From the NCBI GenBank assembly GCA_046160625.1, contig JBJXGZ010000032.1, forward strand, positions 97,774 to 161,773: 64,000 nt of DNA. Reading direction: 5' to 3'. The DNA comes from M3007 sp046160625 (lineage in GTDB: Bacteria; Bacteroidota; Bacteroidia; Chitinophagales; Saprospiraceae). Below, in pieces: positions 43,808 through 53,582 of this stretch; the first letter of the stretch is position 1, and every line of letters begins with the position of its first letter. Both the position numbers and the translations under genes were made by a program. A model generated the notes under the pieces. That model saw nothing but the letters and a program-made list of their open reading frames with translations. It was not told where the DNA came from and did not search any database.

Positions 43808-46800
43808 CTACTCCCCTATCCGCACAAACCGCGCCACTTGCCTTCCCCCTTTTGGCGTGATGATTTCGAGGAAATAAAGCCCATTGGGCAAGCTCTCTGG
43901 CAATCCAAGCGAAATAGATTCCGTAATTGCCAATACACTGCGAAGCAAAACCATTTGCCCCCTACTGTCTATTACCCGAAGCTGCAAATCCTGCCCAGAC
44001 CAGGCTGATAAGTCGGCATACAAAGCCCCGCTCGTCGGGTTTGGGTACACCCGAATTTCAGCTGAAACGATGGGCGCAATTTCACGCTCCTCGCTGGGCC
44101 GTTCGCCAAGAGGAGTGATACCGATGGGACAGTAAAAGGTATTTAAGTGGGCTTCGTAAAAAACCTGTGGCTCCAAACGAGACCTGATATTGATAAATGT
44201 TGGGTCCGCCTGAGCGGGTAATTTGTAGCGAAAAATATCCGATTGCCCGCCCGAAATACTGTCGTTTATGGATTTGAAGCGGACAGAGTACATTGGTGAA
44301 AAATTCGGGTTGCGAACCAGGTACTCACGACCAGAAATCGCATCAGTGTAAACGGAATTGGTTGTTGGACTTATCGCCGTTATGCCATCAGGGATTTGGA
44401 TTGCGGTGTAGCTCATCGGGTTCGGGCAGTTGTTGGTGACCCGAACCTTGTACGTGCGGTTTTGTCCGGCATCTGCCGTGATGGTTAACAGTTCGTATTT
44501 CATACACCCGACGTTTTTTATGTCGCAGGGGGATTCTTCACTCACCGTGACCAGAAAACAGCAAGACGATGTTTGGCCACAACTATCTGCGGTTTCCCAA
44601 CAAACCTGAGTGGTGGCCACTGGGAAAAGGCTTCCTGACGGGAGCCCGGCTGTGAGCGAAAGTTCCAGTCCGGGACAAGCGCAATCGCTTGCAGCCGTGG
44701 GCGACGAGTAGTTGACCACGAAGGGCCCTGTGCCCGACGATGTCACCACACTCACATTATTGGGGCAAAAGATGCTTAGGTTGGATGGAGCAGGGGTCAG
44801 GGGCACCAGGCTATAGGTCGCGATGGTATCGCAGCCCTGAGCTGCCGGGAGCGTGAGGGTTACAGTTGTCGGTTGTGTATAGTCCACTCCGCCGAGCATT
44901 ACCGTTTCGCCCGGACAAAATTCGATCGTTTGGCTGAGGGTAGGCTGTGTTAGCAAGATCAGTTCGTAGGTGGCTAGAGTGTCGCAATCGTCGTTTGAGC
45001 CGGGGAGCGTTAAATTGACCGTAGCAGGAGCAGTATAGTTTTGACCACCAATCGAGACTGTTTCACCCGGACAAAGCGCGATGCTCTCATTGATTGAAAC
45101 TTGCGTTTTCAAGGTCAGATGATACGCTGCCAAAGTATCGCAAGCGTCGCCGGAGCCGACATATATCAGATCGATTAAAGCCGGAGCGAAATAGTTTTGT
45201 CCGTTGATCGAAACCGTTTCGCCGGGACAAAGGGCGATGAATTCACTGAGCGTAACAAGTGGTTTTAAAGTCAGGTTGTACGTCGCAAGGGTGTCGCACG
45301 CGTCGCCCAATCCAGGGAGTGTTAAACTGACCGTAGCAGGAGCAGTATAGTTTTGGCCGCTGAGCGTGACTGTTTCACCAGGACAAAGCGCGATGCTCTC
45401 ATTGATTGAAACTTGTGGTTTCAAGATCAAATTATAGGTCGCGAGGGTATCGCAATCATCCCCTAAACCAGGGAGCGCAAGGTTGACTGTTGCAGGAGCG
45501 GTATAGTTTTGGCCGCCGAGCGCAATGGTTTCACCGGGACAGAGCGCAATGATTTGGTTAAGGGATTCCTGATTTTTCAGGATCAGTTCGTAGGTAGCCA
45601 GGGTGTCACAATTGCCGCTTGAACCGGGGAGTGTAAGGTTCACAGAGCCAGGAGCCGTATAGTTTTGGCCGCCTATGGTGGTGGTTTCGCCGGGACAGAG
45701 GGCGATGGTTTGGCTGAGAGATTCCTGATTTTTCAGGATCAGTTCGTAAGTGGCCAGGGTATCGCAATCATCCCCTAAACCAGGGAGCACAAGGTTGACC
45801 GTAGCAGGAGCAGTATAATTTTGCCCGCCTATGGTGGTGGCCTCACCGGGGCAAAGGGCAATGGTTTGGCTGACTTCGACTTCATCTCTTAGCCCCAACT
45901 CAAAACTTGCTACTGAGTCACAACCGTTTACAGCAACGAGGGTGAGCGCAATAGATGCAGGCGCCGAATATGAATTGCCGCCAATTTCAACTGTCTCTCC
46001 CGGACAAAGTGCAATGGAGGAATCCGTTCTGATTTGAATGCCAAAATCAGAGAAAAAGCCAAAGCGACATCCCGTGTTGCTACCTCCATTTAAAAACCCC
46101 ATCTGAAAAAGCCCCTGTGAATTTGAAACGACAGACGACTGGCCTTCAGGCACTTGGGATGTCTGGAAAGGAATGATAGCAGCGACAAATTCGCCATTCG
46201 AGCCCGGCACAATTTGGAACGCGCTCGGCAGTATCAAGTTAGGGTTTCCGTTGAGTGAAAACCCATCTTCAACGCCACTTCGCGTGGTCAAAAATAAATA
46301 GAACAGCTCATCAGTGGATCGCACGAAACGAACGGAACTTGAACCACTGCAATCGAGTGCAGGCATGATTTCACCCGCCACCTCGCATTTGTTACCAGTC
46401 ATTTGAAGCACATAAATCGGAGCGGAAGATTCGATGTAATGAGCTCCAGCAGTGATACTCAGGTTGAGCATTTCCCCAACGTTGATAGTTCCTGCCACCG
46501 ACCCGTCGAATGTTACTTGTGTGGCATTTGCAGTAGCTAAAACAAAAGCAAATTCATCACCTTCTAATAAGCCTTTGTGTACGACATGTCGGGTGCCAAG
46601 TTTTTCAACCGGCACTATCTGGTCCCCCATCACATCCCGGCAAGCACCTCCAAACAATAGCCCACCTTCCAGCAAATCGTCCTTTATGGTTACTGCGATC
46701 GGTTTGTCAGAAACGACTTTTGAGCCAGTCGGGTGTTGATCTGCCAGTTGGCTTGAAGCCCTGGCAGCATAGGTTTGGCCTCTGTTCAGGATAATATTGA

Positions 46801-47389
46801 AGGGTACATTTGCTGCGTGACCAATGATATTGCGGGTTGGAGTGATGGTCACAGTTGTATTGTCTTCCGTGGCTACAATGTCGAAAGATGCATATGGCAA
46901 TGGGGTATAGTCCGTAGAATTGCGGGTTATATTCTGAAAAGGAGTGTAAAACGTGGTTCCAAGTGCATTTTTTCCTTTCAAAGAAAACAGTTCTGGATTG
47001 TTTTCAACCGTTCCAATCACTTCATAATAAGCGGTGATTGGGCTGGTAGATTGTATAAGAAAGCCCTTATTGAGGATTGTATTAGGCGGCAAATTCTCCA
47101 CCTCTGCGAATAAAGGAGGAAACATTAATGCCCCACTTGTATTGGCTGCAATGTTGAGTGTTTGTACCGGAAAAGCAGGGTTGGCAGGTTGAGAAACCGT
47201 GACTATTGCGGGCACTCCATAAGTAGAGAATCTGAAAGCTACCGGGCGATCAAAATTGGCGGCATTGTTTTGTGAAATCTCCGGGGCCACAAACCAAAAT
47301 TCTGTGTCTTTTTGGGCTTGGGCTTGAAAAATAAGGGTGAAAAATAGCAAAGAAAAGAAAGCGGTTTTTAAAAGAGTAGTTTGTGTCAT
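43808..47389 (-). CDS. Giant T9SS protein with IgGFc-binding-like N-terminus and eight 52-residue repeats
   Basis: This 1193-residue protein has a signal peptide (FFSLLFFTLIFQAQAQ), an N-terminal IgGFc-binding-like region (KDTEFWFVAPEISQNNAANF, VSDKPIAVTIKDDLLEGG), eight tandem repeats of about 52 residues at about 456-872 (IALCPGETVTLSGQNYTAPA, then DACDTLATY), an HYR-like domain (CDIKN-C region preceded by CWETADSCGQTSSCCF), a DUF11-like stretch and a C-terminal T9SS type A sorting domain (IRVYPNPTSGALYADLS to RQVARFVRIGE). Each repeat has two Cys that may pair. It is likely a surface adhesin. It is divergent from porX with a 309-nt gap. Confidence 0.87.
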   Translation of the reverse strand: MTQTTLLKTAFFSLLFFTLIFQAQAQKDTEFWFVAPEISQNNAANFDRPVAFRFSTYGVPAIVTVSQPANPAFPVQTLNIAANTSGALMFPPLFAEVENLPPNTILNKGFLIQSTSPITAYYEVIGTVENNPELFSLKGKNALGTTFYTPFQNITRNSTDYTPLPYASFDIVATEDNTTVTITPTRNIIGHAANVPFNIILNRGQTYAARASSQLADQHPTGSKVVSDKPIAVTIKDDLLEGGLLFGGACRDVMGDQIVPVEKLGTRHVVHKGLLEGDEFAFVLATANATQVTFDGSVAGTINVGEMLNLSITAGAHYIESSAPIYVLQMTGNKCEVAGEIMPALDCSGSSSVRFVRSTDELFYLFLTTRSGVEDGFSLNGNPNLILPSAFQIVPGSNGEFVAAIIPFQTSQVPEGQSSVVSNSQGLFQMGFLNGGSNTGCRFGFFSDFGIQIRTDSSIALCPGETVEIGGNSYSAPASIALTLVAVNGCDSVASFELGLRDEVEVSQTIALCPGEATTIGGQNYTAPATVNLVLPGLGDDCDTLATYELILKNQESLSQTIALCPGETTTIGGQNYTAPGSVNLTLPGSSGNCDTLATYELILKNQESLNQIIALCPGETIALGGQNYTAPATVNLALPGLGDDCDTLATYNLILKPQVSINESIALCPGETVTLSGQNYTAPATVSLTLPGLGDACDTLATYNLTLKPLVTLSEFIALCPGETVSINGQNYFAPALIDLIYVGSGDACDTLAAYHLTLKTQVSINESIALCPGETVSIGGQNYTAPATVNLTLPGSNDDCDTLATYELILLTQPTLSQTIEFCPGETVMLGGVDYTQPTTVTLTLPAAQGCDTIATYSLVPLTPAPSNLSIFCPNNVSVVTSSGTGPFVVNYSSPTAASDCACPGLELSLTAGLPSGSLFPVATTQVCWETADSCGQTSSCCFLVTVSEESPCDIKNVGCMKYELLTITADAGQNRTYKVRVTNNCPNPMSYTAIQIPDGITAISPTTNSVYTDAISGREYLVRNPNFSPMYSVRFKSINDSISGGQSDIFRYKLPAQADPTFINIRSRLEPQVFYEAHLNTFYCPIGITPLGERPSEEREIAPIVSAEIRVYPNPTSGALYADLSAWSGQDLQLRVIDSRGQMVLLRSVLAITESISLGLPESLPNGLYFLEIITPKGGRQVARFVRIGE
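44840..46030 (-). repeat. Eight tandem ~156-bp coding repeats
   Basis: Eight units, each encoding a CPGET...GGQNY.AP...CDTLATY segment, with a more diverged first and last unit. Middle units are highly similar in DNA, for example ACCGTAGCAGGAGCAGTATA recurs in several. Confidence 0.75.
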
Positions 47390-47698
47390 ACTTGATTAGT
47401 GTTTAAAAAAAGAGGTAAAAACTCCTCCAAAGTTTTGATAAATCTATCACGGCCAAGAATGTTTAAGCCAAATTGACGGCAAAAGGACAGAATAAATTTA
47501 CGCAGTAAACCTGGCCAACCGCGGCTAGATAGCAATTATTAGATTGTCCTTCCTTTTGAATTTTAGACATTTGCCATAATTTCTTCCAACGCACACAACC
47601 CAACAGCCCGCACGCCGTTTGAACGTTTTGCACCTGATCCCCAAATCACCAATTAATCAAATCACCAAATCCACAAATCCTCGCATCAACAAAATATC
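47390..47698. other. Divergent promoter region between giant T9SS gene and porX
   Basis: No gene was found. The left two-thirds is AT-rich without repeats. Near 47642-47682 the words ATCCCCAAATCACCAATTAA and AATCAAATCACC are iterated just before porX, the same kind of word found at 23483-23513. No clear TAnnTTTG box was found for either gene. Confidence 0.5.
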
Positions 47699-49255
47699 AT
47701 GACCAAAATCCTCTGGGCAGACGACGAGATTGATCTCCTCAAGCCACACCTGATGTTCCTCCAAAACAAAGGCTACGATGTGGTAACCGCCACCAACGGC
47801 CACGATGCCGTGGAAACCTATTACGAGCAGGCCTCCGACATTGATGTGGTGTTCCTCGATGAGAGCATGCCCGGCCTCACAGGGCTGGAGGTTTTGATGA
47901 AAATAAAGGCCCGCAACCGCAACGTGCCCGTGGTGATGATCACCAAAAACGAGGCTGAGCACGTGATGGAAGACGCCATCGGCGGACAAATTTCTGATTA
48001 CCTCATCAAGCCCGTCAACCCCAACCAAATCTTGCTGACGCTCAAGAAAATACTTGACAACAAGCGGCTTGTGAGCGAAAAAACCGCGCAAAACTACCAG
48101 CAGGAATTTCGCGAAATTTTCATGGAAATCACAGGCGGCCTCAACCAGACAGAATGGGTGGATGCCTATAAAAAGATCGTGAACTGGGAGATGCGCGTGG
48201 ACGCCAACGAGGCCACAGGCGTGAGTGAAATCCTCTCGCAACAAAAAGAGCAGGCCAATACGGAGTTCTCGAAGTTCGTGGTGAAAAACTACTTTGATTG
48301 GGTGGACAAAAACAAAGAAGTCGGCCCAATAATGTCACACTCCATGATGCGTAAGCATATTTTGCCGCACGTCGCCAATGGAACACCGACCATCATGTTG
48401 CTGCTCGACAACCTTCGTTACGATCAGTGGAAAACCATTGAACCCATTTTGAACGAGCTGTTCAGGACGGAAGAGGAGGGCTATTTCTTTAGCATTTTAC
48501 CTACCGCAACCCAGTACAGCCGCAATGCCATTTTTGCCGGTATGATGCCTTCCGAAATTGAAAAAAACTTCCCCGACAAATGGAAAAACGACACCGACGA
48601 GGGCGGGAAAAATATGTCGGAGGATTTCTTTTTGGGCAAACAGATCGAGCGTGCCTTCCGTAAACCAATCAAGTGGGATTACATTAAAGTCACCAACGTT
48701 AACCACGGCAAAGACCTGAATGACAACATCCTGAACTGCCTGAACAACGACCTGACGGTGATCGTCTACAACTTCATAGACATGCTCTCCCACGCCCGCA
48801 CTGAGATGGAAGTGTTGAAAGAACTCGTGGGCGACGAACGCGCCTACCGTTCACTCACACGCTCCTGGTTCCTGCACTCGCCCCTCTGGACGGCTCTGCG
48901 AAAACTCGAAGGCCGTGAGGTGCAACTGTTCGTTACTACCGACCATGGCACCATTCGGGTGCAAACACCTTCGAAAGTCGTTGGCGACCGCGAAACCACC
49001 ACCAACCTCCGTTATAAAGTAGGCCGAAACCTCCAATTCGAAGCCCGGGATGTGCTCACCATCAAAGACCCCTTAAAGGCAGGGTTGCCCCGCCCCAACA
49101 TCAGCAGTACATTCATATTTGCCAAGGAAGACTACTTTTTCCTGTACCCGAACAATTACAACCACTACAACAACTACTACAAAAATACCTTCCAGCACGG
49201 AGGGATTAGTCTGGAAGAGATGATTTGTCCGGTGGTGCGGATGAGGAGTAAATAG
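47699..49255 (+). CDS. porX: PorX-type response regulator with PglZ domain (T9SS regulator)
   Basis: This 518-residue protein has an N-terminal receiver (ILWADDEIDLLKPHLMF with Asp8/Asp9, phospho-acceptor Asp54 in VVFLDESMPGLTG, and LIKPVNPN) joined by a helical region to a PglZ/alkaline-phosphatase-like domain (PTIMLLLDNLRYDQWKTIEP, LPTATQYSRNAIFAGMMPSE, LFVTTDHGTIRVQTP). This exact fusion is PorX, which with the PorY kinase controls T9SS genes in Porphyromonas and relatives; PglZ of PorX acts on oligonucleotides. A PorY-like kinase is not in the window. It is divergent from a giant T9SS cargo gene, and several other cargo genes lie nearby. Confidence 0.93.
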   Translation: MTKILWADDEIDLLKPHLMFLQNKGYDVVTATNGHDAVETYYEQASDIDVVFLDESMPGLTGLEVLMKIKARNRNVPVVMITKNEAEHVMEDAIGGQISDYLIKPVNPNQILLTLKKILDNKRLVSEKTAQNYQQEFREIFMEITGGLNQTEWVDAYKKIVNWEMRVDANEATGVSEILSQQKEQANTEFSKFVVKNYFDWVDKNKEVGPIMSHSMMRKHILPHVANGTPTIMLLLDNLRYDQWKTIEPILNELFRTEEEGYFFSILPTATQYSRNAIFAGMMPSEIEKNFPDKWKNDTDEGGKNMSEDFFLGKQIERAFRKPIKWDYIKVTNVNHGKDLNDNILNCLNNDLTVIVYNFIDMLSHARTEMEVLKELVGDERAYRSLTRSWFLHSPLWTALRKLEGREVQLFVTTDHGTIRVQTPSKVVGDRETTTNLRYKVGRNLQFEARDVLTIKDPLKAGLPRPNISSTFIFAKEDYFFLYPNNYNHYNNYYKNTFQHGGISLEEMICPVVRMRSK

Positions 49256-49256
49256 T

Positions 49257-49461
49257 AAAATAAACCGCAAAATGTAAAACAGGAGAACCGCAAAATTTAA
49301 AATGGTTAGGAGGTCCCCGGCTGAATTAGGTAGCACTCATTACCCATTCTGGGGTTCCCCTTTCAGTTTTACATTTTGCGGTTCTCTTGTTTTACATTTT
49401 GCGGTTTAATCTCTCAGTTTTGAATTTTGCGGTTCTCCTGTTTTACATTTTGCGATTTATT
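49257..49461. repeat. Composite inverted repeat (hairpin P) with three copies of a ~44-nt arm
   Basis: One arm (49257-49302) reads as the complement of two copies on the other side (49367-49409 and 49418-49461). Each copy is itself two repeats of a unit of about 20 nt, TTTTACATTTTGCGGTTCTC. So one left arm could pair with either right arm. It lies between porX and the dynamin-like gene, which converge. Confidence 0.8.
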
Positions 49462-49797
49462 CCACTAAAGAAAAATCCCCCTCCACATTGCTGCGGAAGA
49501 GGACATCCCAAAAACCGATTACATCTTTATATCGGCGGCGCGATGGCCGTGATAAAGTCAATTTACTTTGCCCGATTGGGGCACATCATAGTGTTGAAAT
49601 ATTACTGAGGCCAGCAGTCACTAGACTTAAAAGTCCTTGAAAATTCTGGCAGGGATTAAAAGGAGCACTGAAATTGTTAACGCAAAAGTAACGCCACTTT
49701 CAATGTTTTAGCATACTATAATTTGGTAATTAATCGAACCATGAGGGCTTCCCAAATTGAGAAAAAGGGTTTCATCAAAAAACATTTGCGATCTTAT
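49462..49797. other. Intergenic region, no gene recognised
   Basis: The region holds a minus-strand TACTTTTG box (CAAAAGTA at 49683-49690) with no recognised gene downstream of it, and a short plus-strand frame (MAVIKSIYFARLGHIIVLKYY, 49543-49608 or so) that I do not accept as a gene. It may be a remnant of a lost gene, but nothing more can be shown. Confidence 0.4.
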
Positions 49798-51519
49798 TCA
49801 GGTGATTTCCAGTGCATTGTCTAGTGCTTCCAGCCTTTGCCGCAATGCCAAATGTTGTGTATTGAAGTGCGCAATTTGGGTTTCTTCATTGGCTAAAAGC
49901 GCATCTATTTCTCCAAAATTGTCTCCAATACGACCCTTTATGGTACGTACATAGCCGCGCAACTTGCCCTCCAGCGCCTCTTGCATCTGGGTACGGCCTT
50001 TGAATATCTCATCGTCATAGCCTTTCACAATTTTGCTTCGTTGTGCCCGAGCGGTAAATCCGGCGAACAGCACCCCAATCCCAGTCAGCACTCCGCCAGT
50101 GATGTCAAACACCGCCATTTTGGTTACGCCCGCCAAAATGAGGCCGATGATAGCCACCCCACTCCCCGCTGCGATGTTGGGTGAAACGCTGGCATTTTCG
50201 GGAAACAACTTTCCGTCGTTGAAACTTTCGGACCGCGACATAAATCGCGCAAACGCCTCCTGTAGTTCCTTCATCACCGCAGCGCGCTTTTCAGAAATGG
50301 TCTCGAAAATGTAGGAATCGCTTTTGACCACCGTGTTGGCGGCGCGGATTTTAAGGTCAATCATTTTCGCCATTTGCTGCACGGAGTCGGCGAGATCCAC
50401 CACGCCATCGTTGAGTTTGGTGCGGAGTTCGGCGTTAAGTTGTAGTTCGAGTTGTTTGGCAAGACCATTGAGCCAATCAGTGATGCTGGCTTGTTTGCTG
50501 AAAAGCCCCATGAACGAGCGCTTCAGGAGCGAAGGGAACGAAAGCCCGTCGGCAAGTTCCTGACCAATGGTACGGGTAATGCGGTCGTAACCATTGAGCA
50601 GGTTTTCAATAAGAAGTGTTGCGTGGTGGTTCGATTTTTTCTCCTGATTGTCCAGCGTCAGGCTAATATCGTTGCGGAATTCGGTGTCTTCCCGGAATTG
50701 CTCCGCTCGGGTATCCAAATCACTGCGCAGGCGTTCGAGGATATGATGCGAAGTCGTAAGGTTGTTCTTGAGTTTCAAGGCTGCTCCACGCCCGCCTGTA
50801 ACATGTGTGCGGATGTAATCCCGCACAGCGGAGAAGTTGCTTAAATCAAATCGGCCTTCGAGTTCGGCCTTGGCACTGGTAGCAAAAATGGCAGGTTCCT
50901 CCATGCCTTTTTTGATCGCAAAATCATACAAACCGCGTTCGTTCACTGCCAAATCGGCCTCCGGAAGCAGGTCTTTTTGCTGGAGCACGAAAATGATTTT
51001 TTTGTGCCAATCGCGATGTATAAAATCGAAAAAATCCCAGGCAGACTGACGGTAGGGATTTTTGGCCTCAAAAACAAAAATGACCAGGTCGCTGGCGGGG
51101 ATAAAATTCTCGGTGATTTCCTGGTGCCTTTCAATAATGCTATTGGTACCTGGCGTATCCACCACCGCGATGTCGCGGAGGATATCAATAGGCAGGAATA
51201 TCTTTTTCAGGTATGGATTTACGATTACCGTTTCCTCTTTATCGCCGTACAAAATCTGCTGCACCGTGTCGGTCATGGGCTGTGGCGCAACGGCACAGAT
51301 TTCACGTTTTGACTCCAAAAGGGCGTTAACAAAACTACTCTTGCCGGCCTTCACTTCGCCCACGATGACAAACATGAACGGCTCGCTCATCCGATTGCGC
51401 AACTCGCCCACCATGACGGCCAATTCCTTGTGGCCGATTTCCTGGCTGAGTTGCTGGAGGTCTTTCACAAGGTCTTCGCATTGGGCGCGAAGCGCGACGG
51501 TGTGTTGGTTCAGAATCAT
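49798..51519 (-). CDS. Bacterial dynamin-like GTPase
   Basis: This 573-residue protein has a GTPase domain with P-loop VGEVKAGKSSFVNALL (about 53-68), switch Thr near PMTDTVQ (about 81), G3 VDTPGTNS (about 120-127) and G4-like LQQKD (about 179-183). A long helical stalk follows, with two hydrophobic stretches near residues 440-500 (AAGSGVAIIGLILAGV and GGVLTGIGVLFAGF) that suggest membrane insertion, and a coiled-coil end. Bacterial dynamin-like proteins remodel or protect membranes, and some act in phage defence, but this one has no partner gene beside it. The start at 51519 fits the helical N-terminus. Confidence 0.87.
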   Translation of the reverse strand: MILNQHTVALRAQCEDLVKDLQQLSQEIGHKELAVMVGELRNRMSEPFMFVIVGEVKAGKSSFVNALLESKREICAVAPQPMTDTVQQILYGDKEETVIVNPYLKKIFLPIDILRDIAVVDTPGTNSIIERHQEITENFIPASDLVIFVFEAKNPYRQSAWDFFDFIHRDWHKKIIFVLQQKDLLPEADLAVNERGLYDFAIKKGMEEPAIFATSAKAELEGRFDLSNFSAVRDYIRTHVTGGRGAALKLKNNLTTSHHILERLRSDLDTRAEQFREDTEFRNDISLTLDNQEKKSNHHATLLIENLLNGYDRITRTIGQELADGLSFPSLLKRSFMGLFSKQASITDWLNGLAKQLELQLNAELRTKLNDGVVDLADSVQQMAKMIDLKIRAANTVVKSDSYIFETISEKRAAVMKELQEAFARFMSRSESFNDGKLFPENASVSPNIAAGSGVAIIGLILAGVTKMAVFDITGGVLTGIGVLFAGFTARAQRSKIVKGYDDEIFKGRTQMQEALEGKLRGYVRTIKGRIGDNFGEIDALLANEETQIAHFNTQHLALRQRLEALDNALEIT

Positions 51520-51591
51520 GGGGTAAACGTATGACGTTTTTATGAAAATGAAACGCCGAAATCAAGTTGAATTCCATTATGCAACGCAAGA

Positions 51592-53370
51592 TTAATCTTC
51601 CACTTTTACAAATAAGTGGGAAAACACCTTATCATTTGAATAAACCTTTAGATAATATACGCCTGAGTCAAGCGCATGTAAATCTAACCAGACTTGATTC
51701 GCCGACACCCTGAGGGGGTTGATAGACGCTGCCTGCCCCTGCATGTTGAAAATCTGGATAAACCCCAGCGTTTGTTCCTCATTGGGTTCTATGACCATGT
51801 AATCTATCACCGGATTGGGATAAACTAGAAATGGCGGTTTTTCAAACGGGCGCTCTGAAGTTCCCACCGTTTTGATTTCAAGTTCCTTGCATAAGGTATC
51901 GCAATTACCTACAGCATTGCAAACAGTTAAACAAACGTTATATTTTCCAGGTGACGAGTAATGGTGCGTAGGGGATTGTTCCGAACTGGTGAATCCATCT
52001 CCAAAATCCCAATGCCAATTCGCCGGTTGGTGATAGGAAATATCGGTGAAATCTATTTCCGTTGGTCCCGACACGCTGTCCTGTTCATACCGCCAATAAG
52101 CGACCATGGGCGTTTGAATATTGAGTGAATCGCAAGAACTCCCTTGAAGGTTGTACAAGCGATAGAATGGCATATTGGAAAGGTAAAAAGGGTATGGTGA
52201 AAATAACTCAAGGTCGTGTTGCCTAAAGTCGCATTGCAGGCCGGGTTCATCAGGATGATGTATGGTATGAACAAAATTGACACCGCTTCGACACGACATA
52301 TAGATCCGCTGGTCCGGCCCTAAGGTCAGGGAGTTAAACCTGGTGGATAAACCATACATGCCTTTAAATCCATCATAAATGCCTACCAGTTGAATGGAGG
52401 CATTTATGTCTGAGGCCCAGGTATCAAATTGATACAACTTGTCGCCATTGTTTTGCACATATAGAAATCGGGAATTGGGCGAAAAACAACCCCAGGGGCC
52501 ATAACATATCGTATCCGGCAGATGAATCGTAACCGGATCGTAAAACTGACCATTACAACGATCAAAATGATACATTCTAAATGCTGTCGGCGAATCGCCT
52601 CCAAAACGCACAAACTTGCTACCATCAGAAGAAAAGACGTTCGAAAGGGCAACTACATGCCCAGGTATCCAAGAGGAATCGGGTATTTGAATATTTGGGG
52701 TATGTACGCCACCATTATCTAGCTTTATAACATAATATAGGGAGGATGTGTCACGCGCCGTTACAATCCACCAGTCCCTCCCATTAGCATGTCGGGTTGC
52801 AGTAATTGCCCAGGAAAGAGTATCTTCTAAAATTAGCTGATTTTTCGCCTCAACCTTCCCCAATCCCCCATTAGCATTCATGTCAACCAGTGAATATAAA
52901 AGCTTACGAGCTAAATAAACATCGTCAACCCAAGTGTGAAAATAGAAATATTGGTTAGGATGGTCGGGGTACGGCAATAAAAGATGCCCTTGATATGATG
53001 GATAGCCTACGGAGCTGCCTGGATCATTGCAATACGATTCATAAATATCGCCGGCATTTATTTCATCACCATTCTCCAAGAGTATATCCTCCCGATTAAA
53101 AATCTTACATCCATTTGCGTAAAATTCAAGTCTTCCGCTTTCATCCGAAATGATGGAGGGATACCACATATCAACCGGAAGATCTCTGTCTTGTATCAAA
53201 AGATTTCCATGCCCGAAATCAATAAGATTCCCCCCAATATAAGGGTTTGAGTTATTTGGGGTACCTAATATCCAATTGAAATCATGTTTGTTTTGTGCAA
53301 TAAGGCTTATACAATTTAGACCTAACAGTAAAATAAGCAGTCTTGGGCTAGATGAAGCGGAAAAATTCAT
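51592..53370 (-). CDS. T9SS-exported protein with PKD domain
   Basis: This 592-residue protein has a signal peptide (LLILLLGLNCISLIAQ), a propeller-like N-terminal two-thirds (GNLLIQDRDLPVDMWYPSII, SWIPGHVVALSNVFSSDG, LYQFDTWASDINASIQLVGI), a PKD domain (NWHWDFGDGFTSSEQSPTHH then YSSPGKYNVCLTVCN), and a T9SS type A C-terminal domain (LVYPNPVIDYMVIEPNEEQT to SNDKVFSHLFVKVED). It is probably a surface or secreted glycan- or protein-binding protein of unknown ligand. No other gene is in its operon. The C-terminal 80 residues match the sorting-domain pattern. Confidence 0.85.
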   Translation of the reverse strand: MNFSASSSPRLLILLLGLNCISLIAQNKHDFNWILGTPNNSNPYIGGNLIDFGHGNLLIQDRDLPVDMWYPSIISDESGRLEFYANGCKIFNREDILLENGDEINAGDIYESYCNDPGSSVGYPSYQGHLLLPYPDHPNQYFYFHTWVDDVYLARKLLYSLVDMNANGGLGKVEAKNQLILEDTLSWAITATRHANGRDWWIVTARDTSSLYYVIKLDNGGVHTPNIQIPDSSWIPGHVVALSNVFSSDGSKFVRFGGDSPTAFRMYHFDRCNGQFYDPVTIHLPDTICYGPWGCFSPNSRFLYVQNNGDKLYQFDTWASDINASIQLVGIYDGFKGMYGLSTRFNSLTLGPDQRIYMSCRSGVNFVHTIHHPDEPGLQCDFRQHDLELFSPYPFYLSNMPFYRLYNLQGSSCDSLNIQTPMVAYWRYEQDSVSGPTEIDFTDISYHQPANWHWDFGDGFTSSEQSPTHHYSSPGKYNVCLTVCNAVGNCDTLCKELEIKTVGTSERPFEKPPFLVYPNPVIDYMVIEPNEEQTLGFIQIFNMQGQAASINPLRVSANQVWLDLHALDSGVYYLKVYSNDKVFSHLFVKVED

Positions 53371-53398
53371 GAAAAAATAAATTTAGGATTTAGATAAA

Positions 53399-53429
53399 TT
53401 AGGCAAACACGTTCCGCGTGTTTGCCTAA
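53399..53429. repeat. Perfect 13-bp hairpin
   Basis: TTAGGCAAACACG and its complement (53399-53429) enclose TTCCG. It lies upstream of the PKD/T9SS gene and downstream (minus strand) of the MpaB-like gene. Confidence 0.8.
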
Positions 53430-53438
53430 TAAATTGCC

Positions 53439-53582
53439 GCCGCGCCTGGGTCTTGTGACCCAGCGCCACTTCGGTGAGTGCCCAGGCTAGGCCCAGATAT
53501 GATTTTAAAGGCCATTAAGAGTATTGTACAATTGCTTCAATACCCGTCGGAGTGGCACCGGGTCAAAAGACCCAGGCGCGGC
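53439..53582. repeat. Inverted repeat (Q) overlapping the 3' end of the MpaB-like gene
   Basis: A word starting GCCGCGCCTGGGTC (53439-53474) recurs in inverted form at 53548-53582 with a few mismatches. Each copy also has an internal GGGTC/GACCC stem. The second copy is translated in the C-terminal tail of the gene 53505-54110. Confidence 0.7.

Noticed and set aside
49387..49608. Plus-strand frame beginning in repeat P
   Set aside because: Its first half is translated repeat (FYILRF repeated) and the second half has no recognisable feature.
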